From QNYQ01 sp964542985 (GTDB lineage Archaea; Thermoproteota; Thermoprotei_A; Sulfolobales; Pyrodictiaceae): 25,722 bases of DNA. Position numbers and translations under genes: made by a program. The stretch is taken from assembly GCA_964542985.1 (NCBI GenBank), contig CAZIWH010000021.1, forward strand, positions 1-25,722, in the 5' to 3' direction. Below the pieces are notes generated by a model that was given only the letters and a program-made list of their open reading frames with translations, did not search any database and was not told the origin of the DNA. Below, piece by piece: positions 1 to 7,953 of the stretch (its first letter is position 1; each line of letters opens with the position of its first letter).

Positions 1-240
1 CCTACATCCAGGGAGGGGTTCAGCCATGAGGGGCCTAGACGTGTGGTAGGGGTTCTTATTGTTTTCGTTTAACTGGGCGAGGGCTCGGTGCCTAGCCTGC
101 TCGCCACCGGCCCCCGGGGGTTCGGGGGCCTCGGCGGATCGGGCCTTCTCCCCACCGCCCGCTGGGCCGGCGGGTGTATGTGGACGTGGCGGCTTGTATT
201 CCCGTTGTCGATGCATGGTGAAACGAATCATAGTCATAAG
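1..240. other. left-edge region without a callable gene
   Basis: No confident gene lies here. Two plus frames are open from the window edge and close early: one ends at about 72 with a hydrophobic tail (VVGVLIVFV) and one ends at about 50. Either could be the last codons of a gene beginning outside the window, but neither is long enough to judge. A 63-codon plus ORF (59-250) runs through palindromic GC-rich sequence and has no ribosome binding site, so I do not call it. The GC-rich middle of this stretch is listed separately as a possible RNA. Confidence 0.4.
76..174. ncRNA. candidate structured RNA (three consecutive hairpins)
   Basis: Three hairpins follow one another between AT-richer flanks. 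Hairpin 1 pairs GGCGAG 76-81 with CTCGCC 100-105, continued by GGCT 82-85 with AGCC 94-97. Hairpin 2 is a perfect 8-bp stem, GGCCCCCG 109-116 with CGGGGGCC 123-130 and a 6-nt loop. Hairpin 3 pairs CCCGC 158-162 with GCGGG 170-174. In hyperthermophiles GC-rich islands between AT-rich flanks often mark structured RNAs, but in a GC-rich genome some hairpins arise by chance. The strand is undecided: a TATA-like element at 241-250 works in both directions and could drive a minus-strand RNA starting near 220. I do not recognise the family. Confidence 0.25.
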
Positions 241-250
241 CTTTAAATAA
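241..250 (+). promoter_or_regulatory. TATA box for the 290 gene
   Basis: CTTTAAATAA is a good archaeal TATA element. A start of transcription about 26 bp downstream (near 270) would leave a leader of about 20 nt that carries the GGTGGAGG ribosome binding site at 271-278, spaced 11 nt from the TTG start at 290. Confidence 0.6.
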
Positions 251-289
251 ACTCGCGGTGGGAGGCCTTTGGTGGAGGAAGTGTGAGCC

Positions 290-511
290 TTGAAGGCGCT
301 CCGGAAGATTATAGCTGCTGCAGGCGCGGGCTCTGTAGCCGCTCTCACCGCCGTGCTCGCCAAGTTCAGCAGTACCGCCGTGGCAAACAACCCCTACGGC
401 GTGGTTGGCGGCGAGGTAAGCCTAGTGAACAGTGGTGGCAGCCTAGTAGCGGCCCTCGCTGCTGCTGGCGCCATAGTGCTGGGCATCGCGCTGGCCCTCA
501 AGTACAAGTAG
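290..511 (+). CDS. small two-helix membrane or secreted protein (73 aa), function unknown
   Basis: This 73-residue protein starts at TTG 290, chosen because GGTGGAGG lies 11 nt upstream and a TATA box precedes it. It has a basic N-terminus (KALRK), a hydrophobic helix at about 7-24, a short polar loop containing NNPYG (33-37) and a second hydrophobic helix at about 50-70 ending KYK. The first helix could be a signal peptide cut after TAVA at about residue 32, or both helices could form a membrane hairpin. Size and two-helix layout resemble T4SS-like pilins such as those of archaeal DNA-import (Ced/Ted) systems, but small membrane proteins of other kinds look the same, and no partner genes for such a system are present. 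It has its own promoter and converges with the flippase gene. Function is unassigned. Confidence 0.7.
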   Translation: MKALRKIIAAAGAGSVAALTAVLAKFSSTAVANNPYGVVGGEVSLVNSGGSLVAALAAAGAIVLGIALALKYK

Positions 512-553
512 CCCTCCTCTAAAGGGATCGTTGGCGTGGTAGACAAGTGTTTT

Positions 554-1861
554 CTAGCCAAGAGGCCCTATCTCGGCTCCTCCTTTCTTAGCTCGGTTTC
601 CCCTTAGCATCTCTCTGGCTGCCTGGAGTGCAGTTCTCACGGCCCTTCTTAGGGGGTAGACCATCCTCCCGGTCGCCCATGCTGCGGCCGCTACCGCTGC
701 GGCGGCCGCTGGGAACGGGGCTAACGTGGCTCCGGCTACTGCTGCTGGCGCCTGTGGCAGCGTCGACTTCAACGCCAGGCCTGGCGTCCAGGGCGCGGCG
801 GGTGCCAGTGCCGCTATGGCTGCCGCCACGCTTGCCGTGTAGGCTGCTGCTGCCCCGGGTGTGCCTGCCAGCCTGGCGAGGGGCGGGGTTAGGGCCGCTA
901 TAGCCGCTATTCTTGCAGCAGCGCTTGCCGCTATTGCTGCGCTGTCGCCCTTCATGTTCAGCTCCACCACTGCTGCCTGAAGCACGGCCTGTGGGGGCGC
1001 GGAGGCGGCGAGCACTGCTAGAGCCTCGGCGGCGCTCCTGGTGGCGAAGCCGGGGCTGACCGCGGAGAACACCTCCCTTGGCGCGGCGGCGAAGGCTGCC
1101 GCCAAGGGGGCTAGCAGCGTGAGGCCCACGCGGAGGGGCCTCTCTATGAGGCTCCTTCCCCTCTTCACGCTCTGGGGGAGCGCTGCCGTGGCGAGGCTCC
1201 CGGGGAGCCCCGCTAGCACCGTCGAGACCATGACGCCCATGTAGAGTATCCCCGCCTCCCTGTCCCCCGCCCCCGCCAGGGCGTAGGCGTAGACGGTAAG
1301 GACGGCGGGCAGCTGTCCGCCGAGGGCCTGTAGGCTGTTGGAGAGCCCCAGCCTGGCCAGCCTCTCCCGGTTGTAGGGGCCGAGGCCAGCGCCCCCCCTG
1401 GCAACTAGTAACAGGCTCGCGGCGAGCATCGCGGCAGGAGCGGCCACGAAGCCTGCCAGGAACGCCCCGACGCCGAGGCCGCGGAGGCCCAACAGGAGCC
1501 CCGTGGAGAGCTTCGCAGCGTTACCCGCTACGACGGCGGCAAGCATATCCTCGTACTGTTCGAGGCCCAGGAGGAGCTGGGTGGCAGCCAGGGAGGCCAC
1601 CGTTAGGCCGGCGAGCAGCCCGCCGATCCACGCCCAGCGGCCGAGGAGTAGGGCGAGCAGCCACCCTGCCGCCGTAGCGACAGCAGCCACTGGGAGACTG
1701 CCGAGAAAGATAGACCACGCTGCCCCCCGGCCGGCCTCTGCGGCCTCCCTGGCCACCGCTAGGGAGAAGCCGTAGCCGAGCACAGAGCCGGGTATCATAG
1801 AGGCGCTCACAACCTTTGCAGCCGCCCCGGCCGCGTCGAGCCCAGTAACCCTGGTCATCAC
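554..1861 (-). CDS. polysaccharide flippase-like membrane protein (Wzx/MATE-like), N-terminus uncertain
   Basis: The product is 435 residues, almost entirely hydrophobic helices rich in Ala, Leu and Gly, with about a dozen membrane segments and a basic C-terminal tail (residues 405-430). The pattern fits the MVF/oligosaccharide flippase superfamily, which moves lipid-linked sugars across the membrane. The only usual start in frame is GTG 1861 (followed by ATG 1858), yet the reading frame stays open upstream to 2072 and its translation just before GTG (ARAGALVLAANLLSGLGG, then AAYWVV) looks like the first helix of such a protein, which GTG 1861 would cut. No ATG, GTG or TTG lies in that upstream frame, so an indel near 1946-1960 or a non-standard start is possible. 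Family assignment rests on hydrophobicity and general likeness only. Confidence 0.6.
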   Translation of the reverse strand: MMTRVTGLDAAGAAAKVVSASMIPGSVLGYGFSLAVAREAAEAGRGAAWSIFLGSLPVAAVATAAGWLLALLLGRWAWIGGLLAGLTVASLAATQLLLGLEQYEDMLAAVVAGNAAKLSTGLLLGLRGLGVGAFLAGFVAAPAAMLAASLLLVARGGAGLGPYNRERLARLGLSNSLQALGGQLPAVLTVYAYALAGAGDREAGILYMGVMVSTVLAGLPGSLATAALPQSVKRGRSLIERPLRVGLTLLAPLAAAFAAAPREVFSAVSPGFATRSAAEALAVLAASAPPQAVLQAAVVELNMKGDSAAIAASAAARIAAIAALTPPLARLAGTPGAAAAYTASVAAAIAALAPAAPWTPGLALKSTLPQAPAAVAGATLAPFPAAAAAVAAAAWATGRMVYPLRRAVRTALQAAREMLRGNRAKKGGAEIGPLG

Positions 1862-2071
1862 GACCCAGTAGGCGGCGCCTCCGAGGCCGCTCAGCAGGTT
1901 AGCGGCGAGAACCAGCGCGCCCGCCCTGGCAAGCCCGCCGCGGTCTACGGCACAACCCCCTCCTGCGAGCAGGGAAGCGTAGAGTAGAGGCCCTCCCGGG
2001 GCCCCAGTGAGGGGAGGAGAGATGGCTAGCCCGGCGGCCCCATTAAGCCTGGGGCCAAAAGACTTTGGGTG

Positions 2072-2965
2072 CTACTCCCTCTTGTATGGCACGCCTACGT
2101 GCTTGGGCGGCCTCACCCTGCCCAGCACGCCTGCGACCGCTATCAGCGTGACCACGTATGGCAGCGTGTTTATCAAGCTCGAGGGCACTACCTGCTTGAG
2201 AGTTGTGTTCTTCACCCAGATGCTGAGTGTGTCGAAGAAGCCGAATAGCGCTGCGCCGCCAAGAGCCTGCAGCGGATCCCAGTTGCTGAACACCACTAGG
2301 GCTAGGGCGATGAAGCCCCTGCCCGCGGCTATCTCCTTTGTCAGCGTGCCCAGCCAGTCGAGGCTCATGAAGGCGCCGGCGAGGCCTGCCAGGGACGCGC
2401 CTATGACCACGGCTATCGCCTGTACCCTCTCCACGTGTATCCCCACGGTGTCCGCCGCCTCCGGGTTCTCGCCGACGCTCCTCACCACCAGGCCCCAGGG
2501 CGTGCGGAACAGTATGTACCACATTATCACCGACAACGCGATAGCGGTCAACGAGACGGGGCTGATGTAGCCAGCTATGTCCGGCACCCTGGCATATGAC
2601 GGTACTTGGTGTTGTCCAGCGCTGTGCCAGTGGACTATTAGCATGAACGGCACAAGGCCCAGCGCCAGCGTGTTGATACCTATACCGGGTATTATGTGAT
2701 CGCCCTTCAGGTATGCGGTTATCACTGCATGCAGCAGCCCGAGCGCAGCGCCCGTCAATAGGCCGGCGAGGAGCCCCACCCAGGGCCCCGCAGCCTCCGC
2801 CGCCATCACGCCTGTCATGGCGCCGAGCATTATGATGCCCTCGAGGCCTATGTTCACCACGCCAGCCCTCTCGGCCAGGATCTCGCCTATCGCGGTCAAC
2901 AGGATAGGGGTCATTGCGTTGAGCACGCCTATCGCGAACAGCAGGCTACCGCTCGGAGCCGCCAC
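2072..2965 (-). CDS. BMP-family nucleoside ABC transporter, second permease
   Basis: This is the second membrane subunit of the nucleoside importer (PF02653 branched-chain/ribose-type permease). The core begins LLFAIGVLNAMTPILLTAIG and contains ERAGVVNIGLEGIIMLGA near the N-terminus, a hallmark of the NupQ/YufQ-type subunit, with eight or more membrane helices. I place the start at GTG 2965 (297 aa), because GGAGGTGG lies 6-8 nt upstream at about 2973-2980 and the gene then begins 37 bp after the previous permease stops at 3003. The longer reading from 3046 (324 aa) would overlap that gene and has no comparable site. It is the last gene of the operon; in frame behind its stop lies the questionable upstream extension of the flippase. 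Confidence 0.88.
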   Translation of the reverse strand: MAAPSGSLLFAIGVLNAMTPILLTAIGEILAERAGVVNIGLEGIIMLGAMTGVMAAEAAGPWVGLLAGLLTGAALGLLHAVITAYLKGDHIIPGIGINTLALGLVPFMLIVHWHSAGQHQVPSYARVPDIAGYISPVSLTAIALSVIMWYILFRTPWGLVVRSVGENPEAADTVGIHVERVQAIAVVIGASLAGLAGAFMSLDWLGTLTKEIAAGRGFIALALVVFSNWDPLQALGGAALFGFFDTLSIWVKNTTLKQVVPSSLINTLPYVVTLIAVAGVLGRVRPPKHVGVPYKRE

Positions 2966-3002
2966 GGCTACACCACCTCCATGGCTCAGACCTTGCACGG
3001 GT

Positions 3003-4184
3003 TCACTGCTGCTGGGCCCCCGAAGGCTGGAGGCCACTGCCCTCAAAACCGTGGCTCTTCCCGGCTTCTTGCTCGCGGAGCTGAGTGAGCTTCTTCCTCC
3101 TCTGCAGGTATTCGCGCACCATGTGCAGTGTCCCCGGCACGGCCAGGGCTATCACTATGATACCCTCTATGATGCGCACCATCTCCAGGGGCACGCCCGC
3201 GAATATCTGCATGTAGCTCGCGCCGGACTTCAACACGCCCAGCAGTATACCGGCGAAGATGACTCCTATCGGGTGGTTAGCGCCTATCAGGGCAACGGTT
3301 ATTCCGTCGAAGCCCATGTTCAGCAGGTTGCTGAGCCCGCTAGTTATCGCATAGTGTGGAGGCCTTCCCAGCACCTCACCTGCACCCGCGAGGCCTGCGG
3401 CCACACCGCCCACGATGAACGCTATTATGATGCTCTTGTTGGGATCCATGCCCGCGTACCTCGCAGCTTTGGGGCTGAGGCCGCTGGCTCGCAGCTCATA
3501 ACCTGTCACAGTATACCACAGCAGATAGTAGGTGAGCAGCGCGAAGCCCACAGAGACTATAATAGTCGCGGAGAGCTCGCTGTCGGGGAGCAGTATCGGG
3601 AGCCTCGCCCCCGGCGGCACCGGTATGGTCTTGGTAGCGTCGTGGGGGTCGAACAGGTAGTGTATCCTCATGAACTCCACTATCCAGAACGCTATCCAGT
3701 TCAGCATTATAGTTGAGACTACCTCGTGGACGCCGCGCCACACCTTCAGCACCGCGGCTATCAGCGCCAGCAGGGAGGCGAGGATAACGCCCAGTGCGTA
3801 GGCGGCGATGGTGCCCAGCGGTGAGTTAAGCACCGGCATCCTATAGGCGAGCCACGCTACTATAGCAGCTCCAAGTGCGCCGAAGTAGAGCTGGCCCTCA
3901 GCACCTATGTTGAACAGACCCGCCCTCACACCGACCGCGAAAGTAATGCCCGTCAGTATCAGCGGCGCAGCCTCCGCGAGGCTCCTAGCGAACCCATACT
4001 TGTCGAGCACAGCGTTGTAGAACAGCTGGTAGTACGCCTCCCAGGGACTGTAACCAGCGTAGTAGAGTATCACAGCGCCTATAGCGAGTCCGATAATGAG
4101 TGCGACTATGCTCTCACCGAAGCGGAGCAGGGCCTCCACGACACGAGGATCCCGAAGCATCCTCCGAAGCTTACTCTCAGTCAC
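3003..4184 (-). CDS. BMP-family nucleoside ABC transporter, first permease
   Basis: This 393-residue polytopic protein (PF02653) carries the diagnostic segments LILTGITFAVGVRAGLFNIG and GAEGQLYFGALGAA at about 95-130, typical of the NupP/YufP-type permease paired with BMP-family binding proteins. About nine to ten membrane helices are visible, and the C-terminal tail is charged (QRRKKLTQLREQEAGK). It starts at GTG 4184 with AGGTGA about 6 nt upstream, in the 17-bp gap after the ATPase gene stops at 4201, so the two are probably translated from one message. It forms the membrane channel with the 2072-2965 product. Confidence 0.9.
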   Translation of the reverse strand: MTESKLRRMLRDPRVVEALLRFGESIVALIIGLAIGAVILYYAGYSPWEAYYQLFYNAVLDKYGFARSLAEAAPLILTGITFAVGVRAGLFNIGAEGQLYFGALGAAIVAWLAYRMPVLNSPLGTIAAYALGVILASLLALIAAVLKVWRGVHEVVSTIMLNWIAFWIVEFMRIHYLFDPHDATKTIPVPPGARLPILLPDSELSATIIVSVGFALLTYYLLWYTVTGYELRASGLSPKAARYAGMDPNKSIIIAFIVGGVAAGLAGAGEVLGRPPHYAITSGLSNLLNMGFDGITVALIGANHPIGVIFAGILLGVLKSGASYMQIFAGVPLEMVRIIEGIIVIALAVPGTLHMVREYLQRRKKLTQLREQEAGKSHGFEGSGLQPSGAQQQ

Positions 4185-4200
4185 GGCGCGTCACCTCATG

Positions 4201-5751
4201 CTAGGCCGTCGCGGCCGCGCCGCCCATGTAGAGGCCGAGCTTCTCCCGGCTCAGCTCCTCGGGCCTAGTGATGGCGACAAACTCGCCCTTGTACATGATT
4301 GCCACCCTGTCGCTAAGCTGCAGCACCTCATCGGTGTCGGAGGAGACGAGGAGCACCGCGTGGCCCTCGTTGCGGAGCCGGACCAGGAGCCTACGGATAT
4401 ACTCCGTCGCAGCCACGTCAAGGCCGCGGGTCGGCTGCGCGGCGACAATGAGCTTCGGGTTCTTCGATATCTCCCTGCCGACGAGCAGCTTCTGCTGGTT
4501 ACCGCCGCTCAAGTGTTTAACCGGGCTATGCAGGCCCGGTGCGACGACGTCGTACTTCCTCACAATCTCCGCTGCGTGCTCCTCTGCTGCACGCCAGTCT
4601 ATGACGCCGAAGAAGCCCTTAGCGAACCTCTCCCACCGGTGCATGCCTAGAATACTGTTCTCCACGACGCTCATCTCGAGGACGAGGCCGGTGCCCCTTC
4701 TGTCCTCCGGGATATGCGCCAGCCCCATGCGGTACAGCTCCGCGGGGCCAAGGCCGGTTATGTCGCGGCCGAGGAGGAAGATCTTGCCCCTCTCCGGGGC
4801 TCTGAGCCCAGTTATGGCCTCCACGAGCTCCGCCTGCCCGTTGCCCTCAACGCCAGCTACGCCGAATATCTCGCCTTCCCTTACCTCGAAGCTCACGCCC
4901 TTCACTCCCCAGGTGCCTATGTCGCGGCGCACCCAAAGATCCTCCACTTTGAGCACTACCTGGCCGGGGGTGGTGCGGGGTTTCTCTATCTTGAACAACA
5001 CCTCCCTGCCAACCATCATGCGGGCAAGGAGCCTCGGCTCCGCCACACTCCTCGGCACCTCGCCGACAACGCGGCCCCTCCTCATCACCACTATCCTGTC
5101 GGCTATCTCAAGCACCTCGCGCAGCTTATGAGTGATGAATATAATACTCTTCCCCTGCTTCTTAAGCTTGACCAGGGCCTTGAACAGCTCCTCAGTCTCC
5201 ACGGGTGTGAGGTTAGTAGTGGGCTCGTCGAGGATAAGCACCTTCACGTTCCTGAACAGCATACGGAGGATCTCAACCCTCTGCCTCTCACCGAAAGACA
5301 ACAGCTCCACAATCTGGTCAAGATCAACATGGAGACCCGTCTCATCCATAAGTTTCTCTATCCGCTTCCTGGCGCCGGCAATTATGCTGGGAGGTAGCCC
5401 GAGGATAATGTTCTCGTAGGCGGTGAACACTGGCACAAGGGCTAGATGCTGATGCACCATACCTATACCGCGCTCCAGTGCCTCAGCGGCTGAGCGGAAA
5501 TGCACCGGATGGCCCTCGTAGATTATCCTGCCTGCAGTGGGGCGCAGGAAGCCAGCCAGGATCTTCATCAACGTCGTCTTGCCGGCACCGTTCTCTCCGA
5601 GAAGACCCAGAATCTCCCCAGGATACACGTCGAGGTTAACGCCGCGGAGCGCCACAGTACCATCCGGATAGATCTTCACAATGCCCCTCATTGATACTCG
5701 GGGCGCCGGCCTCCCTGACAAGACTCCTAGGCCCCCATTGACCCACGCCAA
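4201..5751 (-). CDS. BMP-family nucleoside ABC transporter, double ATP-binding subunit
   Basis: This 516-residue protein carries two ABC ATPase halves and powers the importer. The first half is complete: Walker A GENGAGKTT (52-60), Q-loop MVHQHLAL (about 98-105), signature LSFGERQ (151-157), Walker B LILDEPTT (172-179) and switch His in THK (207-209). The second half has the degenerate P-loop GVEGNGQAEL (300-309), signature LSGGNQQK (414-421) and AAQPTRGLD in place of a normal Walker B/Glu, as is usual in sugar and nucleoside importers of this class. The start is uncertain: TTG 5751, TTG 5721 (GGAG 2 nt upstream) and ATG 5691 are in frame. The TATA box at 5761-5770 would begin the message near 5740, which favours 5721. 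It sits between the binding-protein and permease genes. Confidence 0.92.
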   Translation of the reverse strand: MAWVNGGLGVLSGRPAPRVSMRGIVKIYPDGTVALRGVNLDVYPGEILGLLGENGAGKTTLMKILAGFLRPTAGRIIYEGHPVHFRSAAEALERGIGMVHQHLALVPVFTAYENIILGLPPSIIAGARKRIEKLMDETGLHVDLDQIVELLSFGERQRVEILRMLFRNVKVLILDEPTTNLTPVETEELFKALVKLKKQGKSIIFITHKLREVLEIADRIVVMRRGRVVGEVPRSVAEPRLLARMMVGREVLFKIEKPRTTPGQVVLKVEDLWVRRDIGTWGVKGVSFEVREGEIFGVAGVEGNGQAELVEAITGLRAPERGKIFLLGRDITGLGPAELYRMGLAHIPEDRRGTGLVLEMSVVENSILGMHRWERFAKGFFGVIDWRAAEEHAAEIVRKYDVVAPGLHSPVKHLSGGNQQKLLVGREISKNPKLIVAAQPTRGLDVAATEYIRRLLVRLRNEGHAVLLVSSDTDEVLQLSDRVAIMYKGEFVAITRPEELSREKLGLYMGGAAATA

Positions 5752-5760
5752 GGAGACCGC

Positions 5761-5770
5761 GTTAAATACA
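5761..5770 (-). promoter_or_regulatory. TATA box before the ATPase-permease genes
   Basis: On the minus strand this reads TGTATTTAAC-like and is the only TATA element in the 195-bp gap after the binding-protein gene. It suggests that the ATPase and permeases have their own promoter in addition to any readthrough from the binding-protein gene. The predicted transcript start (near 5740) leaves almost no leader. Confidence 0.5.
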
Positions 5771-5946
5771 GTATGCTATGCGGCCCGGGAGCCGATAAGT
5801 AGCCTCCACGACATTCACCTAGAGGGAGTGGTGAAAACTTGGGTGTCCGCCAAAGGAGAGCTGCAATCGGCTGCATGAAACAGAACAAGAATCCCCGGGG
5901 GGAGGGGCCAAGAAAACATGAGAGACGGGACTCTTCGGGGCGGCGG

Positions 5947-7317
5947 TTAGCCAACCTTGAGGGCCTTGCGTATCTTCTGTATCCCGGGTGCAGTGGGGTT
6001 CTTGGCGAAGTCCTCTATCTGGCTCCACTTGATACCGTAGACGCTTATATCGGGATTGTTGATCAGCTTATCTGCCAGCCCGTAGACGCTGTCCCATATC
6101 CACTTGGGTATCTTCTCCCTCATCTCCTTGACCTTCTGGTAGATCTCCTTCTCCTCGCTGGGCTTGATCTTCTTTTCCTCAACGGCAAGCTTTAGGAAGG
6201 TCTTAAGGTCCTCCAGTCTGCTTAGACCTACGCCGTGCTCCTTGAGGCCCAGCAGCATGACGCCGCCGAAGCTCTTTATCTCGCCCTTATAGTACTTAAG
6301 AGCCTTCTCGGTGGCCTTGTAGACGCCGACGTCCACGCGCTTCATCATGCTTGCTATTATGAAGCCGGGCTTTATCCAGTCCTGGTCGGAGTCAACGCCT
6401 ATGGCGAACGGCGGACCCATAGTTTTGCCCTGCTTGGTTGCGTACTCGTAGACAGCATCGAAGATGCCTAGGCCTGTGGCGCCAGCAACATTGTAGATCA
6501 CGCCAGCGCCCTGGGCAAGCTGGGCCTCGGCGGCTTGTTTGCCCTTAGCGGGGTCGTTGAAGCTGCCGGTGTAGGTGTAGAGTATTCTCAATGGCTCTAT
6601 CTTCTTACCCGTGTGCTCCTCGTACATCTTCTCGCCATAGCGTATGCCCCAGTAGTAGCCAGCCTCGAACTTATACAGCGGTGGAATCTCCATACCTAGG
6701 ACGACGCCGACCGCCTTGTAGCCGAAGTAGTGGGCAACCATTGCAGCCAGCGCGCCGGCGAGGGCGCTGCCCTCCTGTTCCTTGAACAGTATGCTCAGCA
6801 CGTTGGGCCTGTTGGGCACGTAGCCGTCAACTATGGCGAACAACTGATGGGGGAACTCCTTGGAGACGGTCTTGACGGCGTCGGTCATCAGGAAGCCGAC
6901 GGCCACTATGAGGACGCACTTCTTGCTCCTGGCCAGCGTACGCAGGTTGGGCAAGTAATCGTTCTCACTAGTGCTCTGCACCTGTATAAGCTTCAGCCCG
7001 AAGTCCTTGGCGGCCTTGCTGGCACCCATATAGGCCATGTCGTTGAAGCCTAGGTCGCCGCGGCCGCCTATGTCGTAGACGACGCAGACAGCATTTCTAC
7101 CCTGGAGCCCAGCGGCGGTCTTCGTCTGTGTGCGCATGGTGGTCTGCGTGGTGGTTGGAGACTGTGTCTGCGCTACGGTCTGCGTGGTGGTAGGCGACGC
7201 GGTCGTGGTGGTCGTGGTAGTCGTGGTAGCCTTGCCGCCCCTACCTGCGAGTATAACTGCTGCGCCGATAACTATGATCGCGATTATTATACCCGCGATA
7301 ACTATGGATTTGCTCAT
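5947..7317 (-). CDS. BMP-family nucleoside-binding protein
   Basis: This is the extracytoplasmic ligand-binding subunit (BmpA/PnrA-like, PF02608; known members bind purine nucleosides), 456 residues. It has an N-terminal membrane helix at 4-24, a Thr-rich linker at about 30-67 including a run of nine Thr, and then the BMP domain opening with VYDIGGRGDLGFNDMAY (about 80-96), the family signature. The helix is not followed by a lipobox Cys, so the protein is probably tethered by an uncleaved helix instead of a lipid. It starts at ATG 7317 with GGGAGGG about 7 nt upstream. It is the first gene of the importer cluster, as is usual for high-copy binding proteins. The actual ligand (nucleoside, nucleobase or another compound) is inferred from the family. 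Confidence 0.93.
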   Translation of the reverse strand: MSKSIVIAGIIIAIIVIGAAVILAGRGGKATTTTTTTTTASPTTTQTVAQTQSPTTTQTTMRTQTKTAAGLQGRNAVCVVYDIGGRGDLGFNDMAYMGASKAAKDFGLKLIQVQSTSENDYLPNLRTLARSKKCVLIVAVGFLMTDAVKTVSKEFPHQLFAIVDGYVPNRPNVLSILFKEQEGSALAGALAAMVAHYFGYKAVGVVLGMEIPPLYKFEAGYYWGIRYGEKMYEEHTGKKIEPLRILYTYTGSFNDPAKGKQAAEAQLAQGAGVIYNVAGATGLGIFDAVYEYATKQGKTMGPPFAIGVDSDQDWIKPGFIIASMMKRVDVGVYKATEKALKYYKGEIKSFGGVMLLGLKEHGVGLSRLEDLKTFLKLAVEEKKIKPSEEKEIYQKVKEMREKIPKWIWDSVYGLADKLINNPDISVYGIKWSQIEDFAKNPTAPGIQKIRKALKVG

Positions 7318-7407
7318 GCGTGCATCCCTCCCAGAACCCTGTCACGGATATCCGGCCGGGCTTGGGGTTTCCCTCTGGCCAGGTCGCTACCAGGGCCCGG
7401 AACCGGA

Positions 7408-7417
7408 ATATAAAAAC
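7408..7417 (-). promoter_or_regulatory. TATA box of the binding-protein gene, also a T-run behind the Nudix gene
   Basis: On the minus strand this reads GTTTTTATAT. As a promoter it would start transcription near 7385 and give a leader of about 70 nt before ATG 7317. It also lies 18 bp behind the stop of the Nudix gene (7435), so its T5 run may terminate that transcript. Confidence 0.5.
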
Positions 7418-7434
7418 TAAAGCCTTAGATGTGC

Positions 7435-7890
7435 TCAACCATTCTCAACTGTCCTGGAGGGAACGAGGAGGCAGCCATTCAGGAGCCTAGGAAGAGACTC
7501 TATTATCTCTCTGCTTCCCGGCGTCAACTCCAACGCCAGGGCCTCCTTGAGACTATAGAACCTTGCTTCGAGAGCGTCGCTGGAGGCCCGGGGCTTTCCT
7601 GAAACGTATCTCATCAGCACGTCTATTATCACGTAGTAGCTGCCGTCCGAGGCAAGTAGCTCGTGAATATGCGCCACTCCCAGAGGCTCAGCCTCAATAC
7701 CCGTCTCCTCTTTAAGCTCCCTGGCGGCGGCCTCGAGCACGGGTTCCCCGGGCTCTAGGTGGCCCCCGGGGAGACTCCACATTCCCCTGAACGGCGGATT
7801 AGCCCTTTTCACCAACAGCACTGAGGTCTCATCGCCGTCTCCCTTAACCACGATAGCACCGACACCAACCACTACTTTGCCGCGGGGCAA
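7435..7890 (-). CDS. Nudix hydrolase
   Basis: The 151-residue protein has a perfect Nudix box (G-x5-E-x7-R-E-x2-E-E-x-G): GHLEPGE, then seven residues, then RELKEETGI (about 42-64), preceded by the usual GAIVV strand and VKRANPPFRGMWSLPGG. Nudix enzymes split nucleoside diphosphates linked to another group (ADP-ribose, dinucleotides, oxidised NTPs); the substrate cannot be read from this sequence. TTG 7890 gives a sensible N-terminus (PRGKVVVGVGAIVV), although the upstream GGGGCGG site is weak and internal GTG codons exist. It is transcribed in the same direction as the nucleoside importer and ends 118 bp before its first gene, which allows a nucleotide-metabolism link. Confidence 0.88.
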   Translation of the reverse strand: MPRGKVVVGVGAIVVKGDGDETSVLLVKRANPPFRGMWSLPGGHLEPGEPVLEAAARELKEETGIEAEPLGVAHIHELLASDGSYYVIIDVLMRYVSGKPRASSDALEARFYSLKEALALELTPGSREIIESLPRLLNGCLLVPSRTVENG

Positions 7891-7953
7891 CGGGCAGCCG
7901 CCCCTCGCTGAGGTGGTGGGAGGATAGGGGGATTACTGTGGCGGCTTCCGTAT

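Noticed and set aside
2817..3716. 299-codon plus-strand ORF
   Set aside because: It is antisense to both permease genes, whose codon pattern, motifs and operon spacing are clear; long shadow frames are common in GC-rich DNA.
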